From Vibrio breoganii (GTDB taxonomy: Bacteria > Pseudomonadota > Gammaproteobacteria > Enterobacterales > Vibrionaceae): a stretch of DNA of 64,000 bases. The position numbers were made by a program, and so were the translations under genes. The notes under the pieces were generated by a model. The model saw nothing but the letters and a program-made list of their open reading frames with translations, made no database searches and was not told the origin of the DNA. The DNA lies in contig NZ_CP016178.1 in the NCBI RefSeq assembly GCF_001677275.1, forward strand, positions 186,001-250,000, read 5' to 3'. This document shows, in pieces, positions 32,221 to 40,704 of this stretch. Every line of letters starts with the position of its first letter. The first letter of the stretch is position 1.

Positions 32221-33441
32221 ATGACTTCAGAAAGCAACAACGCTCAGCCTTGGGCACAGCCAATGCCACAACACCAGTTTGAATTTATGTCTAAAGTATT
32301 GTCTGCACCTTCCCCAATTGGGTTTGAAGCGGCGATGAGCTATGGCGTGATCAAACCTGAGTTTGAATCGTTTATGCCTGAAGGTTGGGGTATTCATCAA
32401 TTCAAGGGCAACGCGAGTATCGTGTTTGACTCTCACCCAGGCCGCGACGATCTTACTAGCGTTATGATTGTTGGTCATGCGGATAAGATTCGCATGCAGG
32501 TGCGTAAAATTGATAACGACGGTAAGGTTTGGATCAATACCGATTCTTTTTTACCGACGACCTTGATTGGTCATGAAGTTCAAGTCTTCTGCCAAGACCC
32601 AGAAAAGCTAGGCGCTTACAAAGTGATTAAGGGTGGAACTGTTGAGGCACTCGGTGCTATTCACTTCTCTACACCATCACAGCGCACAGGTGAGCAGGGC
32701 ATTAAGCCTGAATCGATCTACCTAGAACTGCAAATGCACGGTGAAGACCGCAAAGCACAAGTAGAGGCTCTTGGCCTGCGTGTGGGTGACCCAATCCTAC
32801 TTGATCGCCCTATCAAACGAGGCGTTGGTGCAGATACCTTCTTCGGTGCTTATCTTGATAACGGCCTAGGCTGTTTTTCTGTCACTGAGGTGGCTCGCAC
32901 TCTTGCTTCTGAAGGCCTAGATAACGTACGCGTACTCTACACTATCGCGACTCATGAAGAGATTGGCCGCTTTGGTTCTACTCAAGTAGTGGGCGAGCTT
33001 AAGCCTGATGTATTAATTGCAACAGACGTGAATCATGATTATGAGGCAGCGCCTGGCATTGGTGCTCGCAATATGAACCCGCTAAAAATGGGGCAGGGCT
33101 TTACGATTGGTCGTGGATCCGTAGCGTCAGAATACCTAGTTCAGGTGTTTGATACCTTGTGTCGTGAGAAGAATATCCCGTTCCAGTTGGATTTCTCTGG
33201 TCGTGACATGGGCACAGACGGCATGGCGGCAGCACTTGCTGGTGTTGATAGCGCATCAATCTCAATTGGTTACCCAATTCGCAACATGCACACTTCATCG
33301 GAGTCCGCTCATACTGGCGACTTGCTTGCTTCTATCGAAGCCATCACTGAAGTTTTGCGTCATTTCAATAACATGAATGATGGAAAGGGTATTACTCGTG
33401 ATGACTTGAAGAACAGCCATATTCGATTGGACAATCTTTGA
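32221..33441 (+). CDS. M42-family metal-dependent aminopeptidase-like protein
   Basis: This is a 406-residue dinuclear-metal peptidase of the M42/M20 type (FrvX-like). Putative metal ligands are His86 (VGHADK), Asp213 (AYLDNG, bridging), Glu247 after the catalytic Glu246 (THEEIG), Asp269 (ATDVNHD) and His357 (RNMHTSSE). All are in the expected order and context. The PDZ-like inserted domain typical of M42 runs between residues 100 and 200. It is soluble and probably cytoplasmic. It may trim peptides or act on a glutamyl substrate. A terminator follows. No strong ribosome site precedes the ATG. Confidence 0.88.
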   Translation: MTSESNNAQPWAQPMPQHQFEFMSKVLSAPSPIGFEAAMSYGVIKPEFESFMPEGWGIHQFKGNASIVFDSHPGRDDLTSVMIVGHADKIRMQVRKIDNDGKVWINTDSFLPTTLIGHEVQVFCQDPEKLGAYKVIKGGTVEALGAIHFSTPSQRTGEQGIKPESIYLELQMHGEDRKAQVEALGLRVGDPILLDRPIKRGVGADTFFGAYLDNGLGCFSVTEVARTLASEGLDNVRVLYTIATHEEIGRFGSTQVVGELKPDVLIATDVNHDYEAAPGIGARNMNPLKMGQGFTIGRGSVASEYLVQVFDTLCREKNIPFQLDFSGRDMGTDGMAAALAGVDSASISIGYPIRNMHTSSESAHTGDLLASIEAITEVLRHFNNMNDGKGITRDDLKNSHIRLDNL

Positions 33442-33468
33442 TCTAAAGTGATGTAACCATTGTTTAAG

Positions 33469-33493
33469 AGCGCTCCTATTGGGGCGCTTTTTT
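33469..33493 (+). terminator. Terminator of the M42 peptidase gene
   Basis: AGCGCTCC pairs with GGGGCGCT around TATT (one G-U), and a run of T follows. Confidence 0.88.
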
Positions 33494-33611
33494 GTGGGGT
33501 AAAGATACATTAAACACAGTTTTACAGCCTTGAGAGCAGTATTGGATGATCAACCCCAAATGTCCTTGTATACTCTGCTAGAAAGATCCTAATTGAGACA
33601 AGGGAACAACA

Positions 33612-34184
33612 ATGCCTAAGGCAAGTGAAATCAAAAAAAGTGCTGCGATTGAGCACAACGGTAAAGTGTACTTCGTTAAAGAAATCAACAAACTAACGCC
33701 AAGTGGCCGTGCAGGTGCAAGCCTATACCGCATGCGTATGTATGATGTAGCGACAGGCGCAAAGGCAGACGAAAGCTTTAAAGCCGATGAAATCATTAAC
33801 CTAGCAGATTTCAGCCGTCACCCATCTACCTTCTCTTACATCGATGGCGATGAGTATGTGTTTATGGATAGTGAAGACTACACTCCATACAACTTCAACA
33901 AAGAGACCATTGAAGATGAGCTTCAATTCATCAATGAAGAAACACAAGGCATCTACGTACTGCTCGTTGATGGTAGCCCAGTAGCACTTGAATTACCTTC
34001 AGTTGTTGAGCTTGAAATTGTTGAAACAGACCCATCAATCAAGGGTGCTTCAGCCGCTGCTCGTACTAAGCCTGCAACGCTTTCTACAGGTCTTATTATT
34101 CAAGTACCTGAGTACATTGCTGGTGGAGAAAAAGTTCGTGTGAACACCACTGACAAAGCATTCATGGGTCGTGCTGAGAAGTAA
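33612..34184 (+). CDS. efpL: Elongation factor P-like protein EfpL (YeiP)
   Basis: This 190-residue three-domain EF-P paralogue helps ribosomes stalled on proline-rich or other difficult motifs. The beta3-loop is [13 protein letters not shown] with Arg33 at the tip rather than the modified Lys of EF-P, which separates EfpL/YeiP from true EF-P. Domain II ends [16 protein letters not shown]. Domain III contains [24 protein letters not shown], the standard EF-P end. AGGGAAC gives the ribosome site. Single gene, followed by a terminator. Confidence 0.93.
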   Translation: MPKASEIKKSAAIEHNGKVYFVKEINKLTPSGRAGASLYRMRMYDVATGAKADESFKADEIINLADFSRHPSTFSYIDGDEYVFMDSEDYTPYNFNKETIEDELQFINEETQGIYVLLVDGSPVALELPSVVELEIVETDPSIKGASAAARTKPATLSTGLIIQVPEYIAGGEKVRVNTTDKAFMGRAEK

Positions 34185-34206
34185 TCTCTCAACCCCCCGA
34201 ATTGAA

Positions 34207-34239
34207 AACGCAGTCGCTTTCGAGCCACTGCGTTTTTTT
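34207..34239 (+). terminator. Terminator of efpL
   Basis: AACGCAGT pairs perfectly with ACTGCGTT across a 12-base loop, and seven T follow. It lies 22 bases after the stop. Confidence 0.88.
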
Positions 34240-34337
34240 ATGGCTGCAGTTTGCTTTAACCACAATTTGCGATTTTGATCTCATCGATTAGCTTTTGCTT
34301 ACCTCTAATAGCGCTATGCTAGAGTGACGTTAATTAA

Positions 34338-34769
34338 ATGGATATTTTCCTTATGAATTTTCCCATTAAAGCTAGCTGTCAATGTGGACAAGTTTCTTAC
34401 CTACTGAAGGCTAAGCCAAAGAAAGTAATGGCCTGCCATTGTACTGAATGCCAAAAGCTCGCCACTGCTCCCTATAGTGTTACTGCCGCTGTACTTGCGG
34501 AGGATATCGACTTCAGTGGAGAGATGCATGAATGGCGACGCTCATCGGACAGTGGCAATGTGAATGCCGCTAAATTCTGCCCACAGTGTGGCAATCGTAT
34601 CTATCATTACAACCCTGCGGAACCAAATCTTCTGAAGCTGAAGTTAAAGCCTATTGATGCTGATGTTATGGCACTGTTTGAGCCGACAGCGCATATTTGG
34701 ATTAAGGAGAAGCAGAGTTGGTTTAAGGTTCCTGATGGTGTGCCTGCCTTTGACACTATGCCGACATAG
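34338..34769 (+). CDS. GFA-domain zinc protein
   Basis: This is a 143-residue protein of the GFA (glutathione-dependent formaldehyde-activating enzyme-like) family. The zinc ligands are clear: SCQCGQ near residue 14, MACHCTEC near 32-39, and KFCPQCGNR near 79-87. Most small GFA proteins are of unknown substrate despite the name. The start could instead be the ATG five codons later (34353); neither has a convincing ribosome site. It converges with the acetyltransferase, with a shared terminator between. Confidence 0.88.
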   Translation: MDIFLMNFPIKASCQCGQVSYLLKAKPKKVMACHCTECQKLATAPYSVTAAVLAEDIDFSGEMHEWRRSSDSGNVNAAKFCPQCGNRIYHYNPAEPNLLKLKLKPIDADVMALFEPTAHIWIKEKQSWFKVPDGVPAFDTMPT

Positions 34770-34816
34770 GACTCCGATTAGCTCTCGAATAAGTGAGGGT
34801 TAGTTTTATTGAGATG

Positions 34817-34843
34817 AAAAGCACTTCATAAAGAAGTGCTTTT
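34817..34843. terminator. Bidirectional terminator between convergent genes
   Basis: AAAAGCACTTC and GAAGTGCTTTT pair around ATAAA. A-run and T-run arms allow termination in both directions, serving the GFA gene (+) and the acetyltransferase (-). Confidence 0.85.
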
Positions 34844-34865
34844 GTAGGTCTTGAATACGTAACAA

Positions 34866-35483
34866 TTACAAATCGAGTGGCGTTAGATCGTGATACTCCC
34901 ACTTGTCCTCGTCTGTAATTTCTCGCATGACTTTACAAGGGTTGCCCACAGCGATAACGCCAGCTGGGATATCTTTAGTCACTACACTGCCCGCACCGAT
35001 AATGCTGCCTTCACCTATGGTGACACCGCCACAGACAGTGGTGTTCGCTCCAAGCCACACATCATCTTGAAGAGTAATTGGTTTCGACGCATATAGTCCG
35101 ACAGCGGAACGTTGATAAGGGTCGATAGCGTGCTCCACACAGGCGAGTACACTGCCAGGCCCTATCATTACGTTTGCACCGATGTGCACAGGGGAGGTAT
35201 CTAAAATAACGCAGTTGTAGTTGAGAAGCGCAAAGCCTTTGAAGTGAATGTTAAAGCCGTAGTCACAGCGAAAGTGAGGCTCGATGTTCATGAAGGAGGT
35301 CACTGTGCCAAACAACTCTTTGTATAGCGTTTGTCTCTGTTCCATGTCGTCAGGGTGAGAATTGTTGAGCTCGAAGCAGAGTCGCTTTGCCTTGGATTGA
35401 AGCTTTTTGTCATCACGAGCAAACTTATGGATGAACGGCTGATTTGAGGTGAGTTTGTCGATGAAGTTCATGTGTATAGTCAT
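34866..35483 (-). CDS. Sugar O-acetyltransferase, maltose/galactoside acetyltransferase type
   Basis: This is a 205-residue left-handed beta-helix acetyltransferase. It has the N-terminal Mac domain (LNNSHPDDMEQRQTLYKELFG, residues 38-60), then hexapeptide turns HIGANVMIGPGSVLACVEHAID, VWLGANTTVCGGVTIGEGSIIGAGSVVTKDIPAGVIAVGNPCKVMREI. The catalytic His is in CVEHAID. These enzymes move acetyl from acetyl-CoA to a sugar hydroxyl (LacA, Maa, NodL). Which sugar is not determined. Cytoplasmic trimer expected. The gap to 35800 (316 bases) holds a small CAGGGT/ACCCTG hairpin at 35751-35771 and nothing else I can name. Confidence 0.9.
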   Translation of the reverse strand: MTIHMNFIDKLTSNQPFIHKFARDDKKLQSKAKRLCFELNNSHPDDMEQRQTLYKELFGTVTSFMNIEPHFRCDYGFNIHFKGFALLNYNCVILDTSPVHIGANVMIGPGSVLACVEHAIDPYQRSAVGLYASKPITLQDDVWLGANTTVCGGVTIGEGSIIGAGSVVTKDIPAGVIAVGNPCKVMREITDEDKWEYHDLTPLDL

Positions 35484-35799
35484 GTTGAAAAACGAAGCTA
35501 ATACTGTACCAATTTAGCGCTACAAAAAATTAGGCGTTAGTCTAGGAAATACGAATTCTTGCAACTTAGTCCTGTTGTTCTTGAGTTAACTTTTACGAAT
35601 GGTTTTTGAACTTTGTCCGATAAAATGAGTAAAACTTAGTACTGCAAAGCTATTTCAAAAAAGCTATATTTAAAGGCAAGCTCAAGTGCAGTTGCAATGA
35701 GACAAATTTAATAGCTAGCTGATGATGCCCCTTATTTTCCTGGCACATCACAGGGTAAAGGAATCACCCTGACAGAGTGTACAAATAACGGAGTAAGGT

Positions 35800-36822
35800 A
35801 TGCATAAAGCGTTAAGATTGACTGCGTGTGGGGTTGTAATCTTCACCGCACTTCAGGCCTCGGCTTCAGAAGGCGGTGCCAGTACTTATATTGTCAATGG
35901 AGACGAAGTTCTATCCATTGACGAATTCCCGTCGTTTTCTAGTCTTTACTTCGACCAATTAGATACTTCTGGGCTTTATCAAAACTACTGTGGAGCGACG
36001 ATTCTCGACGAGTATCACGTATTAACAGCAGCCCATTGTGTCGAGGGCGACTCCTACTATTATACCTATACGTCTATTGCTCCGCAGTTGTTGAACGAAC
36101 AACAGGTTTTAAATGGCAGTGTTCAACTGATTCGGGCGAGCGAGTTCTATTATCCAGACACTTTTGTTGATAGCGAGGCGTTGAGTTGGCCTGACGATAT
36201 CGCTATCGTCAAGCTAGAATCACCTATGCCTGTATCTCCCTCAGATTATGTCACTTTGGCGAACCTTAGTGATATAGCATCGTATGACATTCCCGGTACA
36301 ACAATGGAGGTCATAGGGCACGGTTATACTCGCTCTGCGACAGACAATACCGACGCCCTTCAAAAAACCACCCAAACACTACTTTCTTCCTCTGAGTGTC
36401 CTTCTGCGGATACTGGCAGCAAACAACTCTGTCTTATTGGCGACTACAGCGCTAATACTGAACTACTTAATTCAACTTGTGGAGGCGATTCTGGTGGGCC
36501 CCTTTATTGGTACAACGGTAGTCAATACATCCAAGTTGGGATAACCAGTTACGGCCCTACTCAATGCGGAAATCCTGATTCAGATTATTCGTCTGCATAC
36601 ACTGAAGTAGCAGAGTACGGAGACTGGATTGCGGATGTTCTAGCAGGACGCATGACACCACAGGTGGTTGTGACAGAGTTTGACCGAGAAAACTACACGC
36701 CTGACGAAGGAGATGGCGGGTTTGGGGACGACTCTGGCGGTTCTTTATCTTGGGCTTGGTTGCTCGCTTTGATCGTTGGACGCGGCCTACAATCTCGTCG
36801 TTCTAAGAACTCAATCGATTGA
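35800..36822 (+). CDS. Secreted trypsin-like serine protease with GlyGly-CTERM tail
   Basis: This is a 340-residue S1-family protease. It has a signal peptide (cleavage near ASA, residue 22) and a mature-type start IVNGDE at 31. The catalytic triad is His79 (LTAAHC), Asp133 (DDIAIVKL) and Ser231 (GDSGGPL). After residue 285 come a DEGDGGFGDDSGG linker, a hydrophobic helix (SWAWLLALIVGRG) and a basic end (SRRSK), the GlyGly-CTERM sorting signal. In Vibrio this is cleaved by rhombosortase, and the protein is then exported by the type II system and displayed at the surface. Similar Vibrio proteases (VesA/B type) are known. GGAGTAAGG is the ribosome site. Confidence 0.93.
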   Translation: MHKALRLTACGVVIFTALQASASEGGASTYIVNGDEVLSIDEFPSFSSLYFDQLDTSGLYQNYCGATILDEYHVLTAAHCVEGDSYYYTYTSIAPQLLNEQQVLNGSVQLIRASEFYYPDTFVDSEALSWPDDIAIVKLESPMPVSPSDYVTLANLSDIASYDIPGTTMEVIGHGYTRSATDNTDALQKTTQTLLSSSECPSADTGSKQLCLIGDYSANTELLNSTCGGDSGGPLYWYNGSQYIQVGITSYGPTQCGNPDSDYSSAYTEVAEYGDWIADVLAGRMTPQVVVTEFDRENYTPDEGDGGFGDDSGGSLSWAWLLALIVGRGLQSRRSKNSID

Positions 36823-36904
36823 GTCTGTTTGTTTCGTTATTAAGCGGTTGTAAGCACTAATTGTTGTTATAATTGCAACAATACCCACTTATTAAATCTA
36901 ATTT

Positions 36905-37786
36905 ATGCTTACTCGTTCTGATGATCTCGAAATTCTTCTTACCGTAGTTGATAGTGGCGGCTTCTCTGCAGCCGCAGAGGCGCTGGATATCCAAGTTGCT
37001 AGAGTGTCACGCTCTGTTAGCAAGGTTGAGAAGCAGTTAGGAGTATCCATACTCAATCGCACAACGCGCCGTGTCGAACTGACGGATGAAGGGCGACAGT
37101 TTATTGACGGGGTGAGATTAGGGCTTCAGCAACTGCAAAAAGCTGAGGACGACATTGTTTCTCGAGGTGAACTGCCAAAAGGGCGTTTGAGAGTTGATGC
37201 GGCCAGCCCGTTTGTGTTTCATCAGTTGGTACCTTTAGTTAAAGAGTTCAATCAAGCCTATCCGGACATTAAGCTAGAACTGACATCCAACGAAGGCTTT
37301 GTCGACCTTCTAGAAAAGAAAACTGACATCGCGATTCGCATCGGGTCGCTGACAGATTCAACCCTTCATGCCAGGCCTCTAGGCAAAAGCCCTCTGTACA
37401 TTGTTGCCTCGCCGGAGTACTTATCTAGAAGAGGCATACCGCAGCAAACCAGCGACCTTTCTACTCATGACATTATCGGCTTTGCGGGGGTAAAGGTACT
37501 TAATGACTGGCCTTTAAGAGGTTTTTCTCCTTTAGAACAAACCTTTATCTCAAGTAATGGCGAAACAGTTAGGCAGTTGGCGCTTGAAGGAAATGGTGTC
37601 GCATGCCTATCTGGCTTTATGGTGAACAAAGACATAGAGGCAGGGCGCTTAGTCTCTTTGCTGGAAGGTGACAAGATGAGCAATACAGGACGTGAGTTGG
37701 TGAATGCGGTTTACTATCGCTCTTCTACGGTATCAAAACGTATCTCAGCGTTTATTGATTTTATTCAGCCTAAGCTCACCTTATAA
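36905..37786 (+). CDS. LysR-type regulator
   Basis: This is a 293-residue LysR-type regulator. HTH: LTRSDDLEILLTVVDSGGFSAAAEALDIQVARVSRSVSKVEKQLGVSILNRTTRRVELTDEG. The effector domain starts GRLRVDAASPFVFHQLVPL and has the IAIRIGSLTDSTLHARPLGKSP pattern of the large CrgA/DsdA-like LTTR branch. It stands alone downstream of the protease, and its targets are not visible. It is not closely related to the two module regulators. Confidence 0.92.
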   Translation: MLTRSDDLEILLTVVDSGGFSAAAEALDIQVARVSRSVSKVEKQLGVSILNRTTRRVELTDEGRQFIDGVRLGLQQLQKAEDDIVSRGELPKGRLRVDAASPFVFHQLVPLVKEFNQAYPDIKLELTSNEGFVDLLEKKTDIAIRIGSLTDSTLHARPLGKSPLYIVASPEYLSRRGIPQQTSDLSTHDIIGFAGVKVLNDWPLRGFSPLEQTFISSNGETVRQLALEGNGVACLSGFMVNKDIEAGRLVSLLEGDKMSNTGRELVNAVYYRSSTVSKRISAFIDFIQPKLTL

Positions 37787-37803
37787 ACCAGCTTAGTTGG
37801 GCA

Positions 37804-37959
37804 CTAAGACTGTTTCTGATCCACAGAACAGTTTGAGAAGGGGGAGTGGTTAGCAACCTTATCGGCCGCTCTCGCTTCTTGTGATACGTGATAAAGGTTA
37901 TTCATGAAGAACCCCACGATAACGCCAAGAATGACAAACTGTATAGGCTTTAAATTCAT
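37804..37959 (-). CDS. 51-residue single-pass membrane peptide
   Basis: This short frame on the minus strand is preceded by GAGGG five bases before the ATG. The protein starts MNLKPIQFVILGVIVGFFMNN (one transmembrane helix), then a polar tail of about 30 residues with one Cys (FSNCSVDQKQS). The strong ribosome site, sensible composition and position in an otherwise empty 260-base gap support it. Its 3' end is 18 bases from the convergent LysR gene, and its start lies 86 bases downstream of the yegD stop in the same direction. Function unknown. Confidence 0.6.
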   Translation of the reverse strand: MNLKPIQFVILGVIVGFFMNNLYHVSQEARAADKVANHSPFSNCSVDQKQS

Positions 37960-38045
37960 TTCAACCCTCATAAATGATAACGACTTAGCCTTGAAAGTTA
38001 AGCGTAGACCGAATTTAGAGGGCTTTCAAAAGCAATTTGTAGAGT

Positions 38046-39398
38046 CTATTTAAAGCACACATCTGCCCAGCGTGCTAAGCCAGCAGTAACAGAGCCAAAG
38101 TAGTTACCACTCACTACAGGCACATTCGGTAGTACGGTTTGTACTGCATTTCTTAGTACAGTAGAGCGAGCAGAGCCCCCGGTCATGAATATGGCGTCCG
38201 GAGTGGTCTGCGATTGCTGAACGGCTTCAAGTACCAACTTAGTAATCTTCTCTTTCGGCACTTCAATGGCTTGTTCCATCTCTTGCCTCAACACTGGGAT
38301 CTCGACCATCTCGCTAAGAAGCTTGATCTTGGCGAGATAGCTTTCATCCTCTGATAACGAAATCTTGGCACTTTCGGCCTGAGAGACTATGCCGTAGCCA
38401 AGAGCACCTTGGTGTACTTCGATCATTCGTGCCAGTTTAGCGGGCTCACAAGCTTCACGATGCAGTTGTTTAAGCAAGGCTAGGTTTTCTTTGCCGTAAA
38501 AGTCACGCTGCGCCTGAACATTATTAATCAAAATAGAGTGCCAAAATTGACTGATAGGTATTTCAAGGCCTGATTGTTTGCGACTTCCCTTACCGAACTC
38601 AGTCATAAATTGCTTATAAGCGATATGGATATCGAGATCGTTACCCCCTACCAGCTGTCCTGTATGACCCAGTAGAGTTTCTTTACGATCACTTTTACCC
38701 AGCCAAGATGGGCCCATTTGGATCATGGAGCAGTCGGTTGTACCACCGCCGATATCAACCACTAATACGTTTTGGTCCGAGGTTAATGTGCTCTCGTAAT
38801 CAAGTCCCGCAGCAACGGGTTCAAATTGAAACTCGACGTTTTTGAAGCCAGTTCTAGTAGCCGCTCTGAGCAATATGTCTTGTGCTTGCTGGTTTGACTC
38901 TTCCCCGCCACGGCCAAGAAAGTTGACGGGGCGACCAATCATCGTATCTTCAACGGCGTTTCCAAGGGATAGTTCAGCTTGAGATTTTACGTTCTCCATC
39001 ATGGCGCACACCAAGTCTTCGAAGAAGGCGAGCTGCACGTCACGCAGCCCCCTTGCACCTAAGAAAGACTTGGGTGATTTGATGTAGTAAACATCTTTTG
39101 GATCTTCGAGGTACAGATCCAGAGCCGGCTGCCCAAACAGGATTTCCTCTTCCATAACGTCTATGCCTTCCTCGCGGTTGGCACGAATCGCACGCTGCAA
39201 CACCGCCTCACCGGGCTGAGTGATTGGCATTATCTTCTTACGACGATACAGGTATTCAGATACCGATTCAGACGTAGGCGCGCACAAGGTTGAAGAGATG
39301 TACTTGTCGCCATTACTTAATGGAATTTGGATTGCTTGGTTGTCGATAATATGTGCCACGGAGCAGTTTGCCGTACCGTAATCAAAACCTATTGCCAT
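38046..39398 (-). CDS. yegD: Hsp70-like chaperone YegD
   Basis: This 450-residue actin-fold ATPase resembles DnaK but lacks the substrate-binding domain. The ATPase motifs are visible: MAIGFDYGTANCSVA (phosphate 1), VLVVDIGGGTTDCSMIQMG (phosphate 2), and AIFMTGGSARSTVLRNAV (adenosine). The long inserted helices around residues 275-310 (SQFWHSILINNVQAQRDFYG) fit YegD. Role: probable ATP-dependent chaperone; clients are not known. Upstream the gap of about 500 bases contains the promoter region of the TonB operon. Confidence 0.93.
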   Translation of the reverse strand: MAIGFDYGTANCSVAHIIDNQAIQIPLSNGDKYISSTLCAPTSESVSEYLYRRKKIMPITQPGEAVLQRAIRANREEGIDVMEEEILFGQPALDLYLEDPKDVYYIKSPKSFLGARGLRDVQLAFFEDLVCAMMENVKSQAELSLGNAVEDTMIGRPVNFLGRGGEESNQQAQDILLRAATRTGFKNVEFQFEPVAAGLDYESTLTSDQNVLVVDIGGGTTDCSMIQMGPSWLGKSDRKETLLGHTGQLVGGNDLDIHIAYKQFMTEFGKGSRKQSGLEIPISQFWHSILINNVQAQRDFYGKENLALLKQLHREACEPAKLARMIEVHQGALGYGIVSQAESAKISLSEDESYLAKIKLLSEMVEIPVLRQEMEQAIEVPKEKITKLVLEAVQQSQTTPDAIFMTGGSARSTVLRNAVQTVLPNVPVVSGNYFGSVTAGLARWADVCFK

Positions 39399-39713
39399 GT
39401 GTCCTCTAAAGACCAGTGAGTGCTACGAAAAAGGGGCGCAATTAAACCTTGTTTAGATAGGGGAGGTCAAGGCAGTTAAAAGAAAATAAGTAAGGTAATC
39501 CAAAAGCCACTTCAATGACTACGTTATGACGTATTCTAATAGATACAAAACTGAGATTGATTTGTTAATTTGGTTAATGATTTCTATGTTATTTTGTAGT
39601 TAGAAGTTATAAAAATCGGCGCATTAATCAAAGATTTAGTTTTAATAGTCTTGCTACTTCTTTCTCTATTGCATCCGTTGTTTTCTGTCTTTAATATAGC
39701 CGACATTATTGCA

Positions 39714-39732
39714 AATAAAAGTACTTCTCATT
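39714..39732. promoter_or_regulatory. Possible Fur box upstream of the TonB operon
   Basis: AATAAAAGTACTTCTCATT is a 19-base imperfect palindrome, set in GCAAAT...ATTTGC arms, resembling the Vibrio Fur consensus AATGATAATNATTATCATT (about 13 matches). It lies 175 bases before the DUF3450 start. Iron repression is expected for TonB clusters. The rest of 39399-39906 is AT-rich with no supported gene. Confidence 0.4.
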
Positions 39733-39906
39733 TGCGTTGTCGTTATTTTTGTACACTAGCGCACGCTTACAATGTGTCATTGTGGGTGTATAGGGCATGA
39801 AGGGTTTGTCTTATCCGTCAAATGTACCAACCGCCAATTTGAGAAACAGCCTCCGTTTGTATTACCTTATTCACTAATAGCTAAATCACAGATTTACGAG
39901 AAACCT

Positions 39907-40701
39907 ATGAACCACACAAAAATGCGATATCTGCTTGTTGCGGGACTATCGATGACGAGCTCAATGGCTATGGCCAATGAGCAAGCGACACTGCAAGAAT
40001 CTCAGAATATCGAGACGCAGATAACGCAAGGTGCAGCAAAGACCCAAAATAGCGTTGTTAAGAGCAGCGACAAGGCGATGCAACTAGAAGCCGACATCGC
40101 TGGGCTCAAGCAAGAAGTTCATAATCTCTCTGTTTATAACTCACACCTTGAAGGCTTGATCGCAAGCCAAGGTAAAGAGCTTGAAGGGTTTGATGCGCAG
40201 CTTTCTCAAATCGATGATACTCGCCAAAGCATTGTTCCTTTGATGTACGAGATGCTAGAAGGTCTTGAAAAGCTTAATGCTGAAGACCGCCCCATCCGCA
40301 CTGAAGCAAGAGCTAAGCGCCTAGATAGCTTGAATGAAATGATGACTCAAGCTGACGTTAGCGACGCTGAAAAATACCGTCGTATTCTAGAGGCGTACCA
40401 GATTGAAATGGACTACGGCACTAAAATGGGCGCGTATTCGGGAACAATAGCAGTAGATGGCAAAGATATTATTGCTGAGCAATTGTACCTGGGTCGTATT
40501 TCCCTAGTGGCACGTTCAAACGATCGTCAGAACTACTGGGCATGGAATGACAACACTAAGTCATGGGTTGCACAAGGCAGTGGAGTAGGTCGTGAAATCG
40601 ATAAAGCATTTGATGTGGCGGCAAAGCATGCCTCGCCAAGCCTTCTTGAGTTGCCAGTGTCGCTGATTCAGGTTGATAGCGTTAATGGTGAGGAGAAATA
40701 A
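39907..40701 (+). CDS. DUF3450 periplasmic coiled-coil protein, first gene of the TonB cluster
   Basis: This is a 264-residue exported protein (signal peptide ending SMAMA, about residue 23). It has a long coiled coil (residues 40-115, MQLEADIAGLKQEVHNLSVYN onward) followed by a compact domain with ISLVARSNDRQNYWAWNDNTKSW. DUF3450 genes precede ttpC in Vibrio TonB2/TonB3 clusters. A longer open frame begins at 39772, but the ATG at 39907 gives a proper signal peptide. The last domain resembles the N-terminal periplasmic part of the next protein (MGAFALADDNGYLVWNTDKQ), so the two probably share a fold and may interact. Confidence 0.85.
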   Translation: MNHTKMRYLLVAGLSMTSSMAMANEQATLQESQNIETQITQGAAKTQNSVVKSSDKAMQLEADIAGLKQEVHNLSVYNSHLEGLIASQGKELEGFDAQLSQIDDTRQSIVPLMYEMLEGLEKLNAEDRPIRTEARAKRLDSLNEMMTQADVSDAEKYRRILEAYQIEMDYGTKMGAYSGTIAVDGKDIIAEQLYLGRISLVARSNDRQNYWAWNDNTKSWVAQGSGVGREIDKAFDVAAKHASPSLLELPVSLIQVDSVNGEEK

Positions 40702-40704
40702 TCC

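Noticed and set aside
35751..35771. Remnant of an ISAs1 end (CAGGGT/ACCCTG) upstream of the serine protease
   Set aside because: Only six bases on each side match, and the arms are ten bases apart; better read as a small hairpin in the leader.
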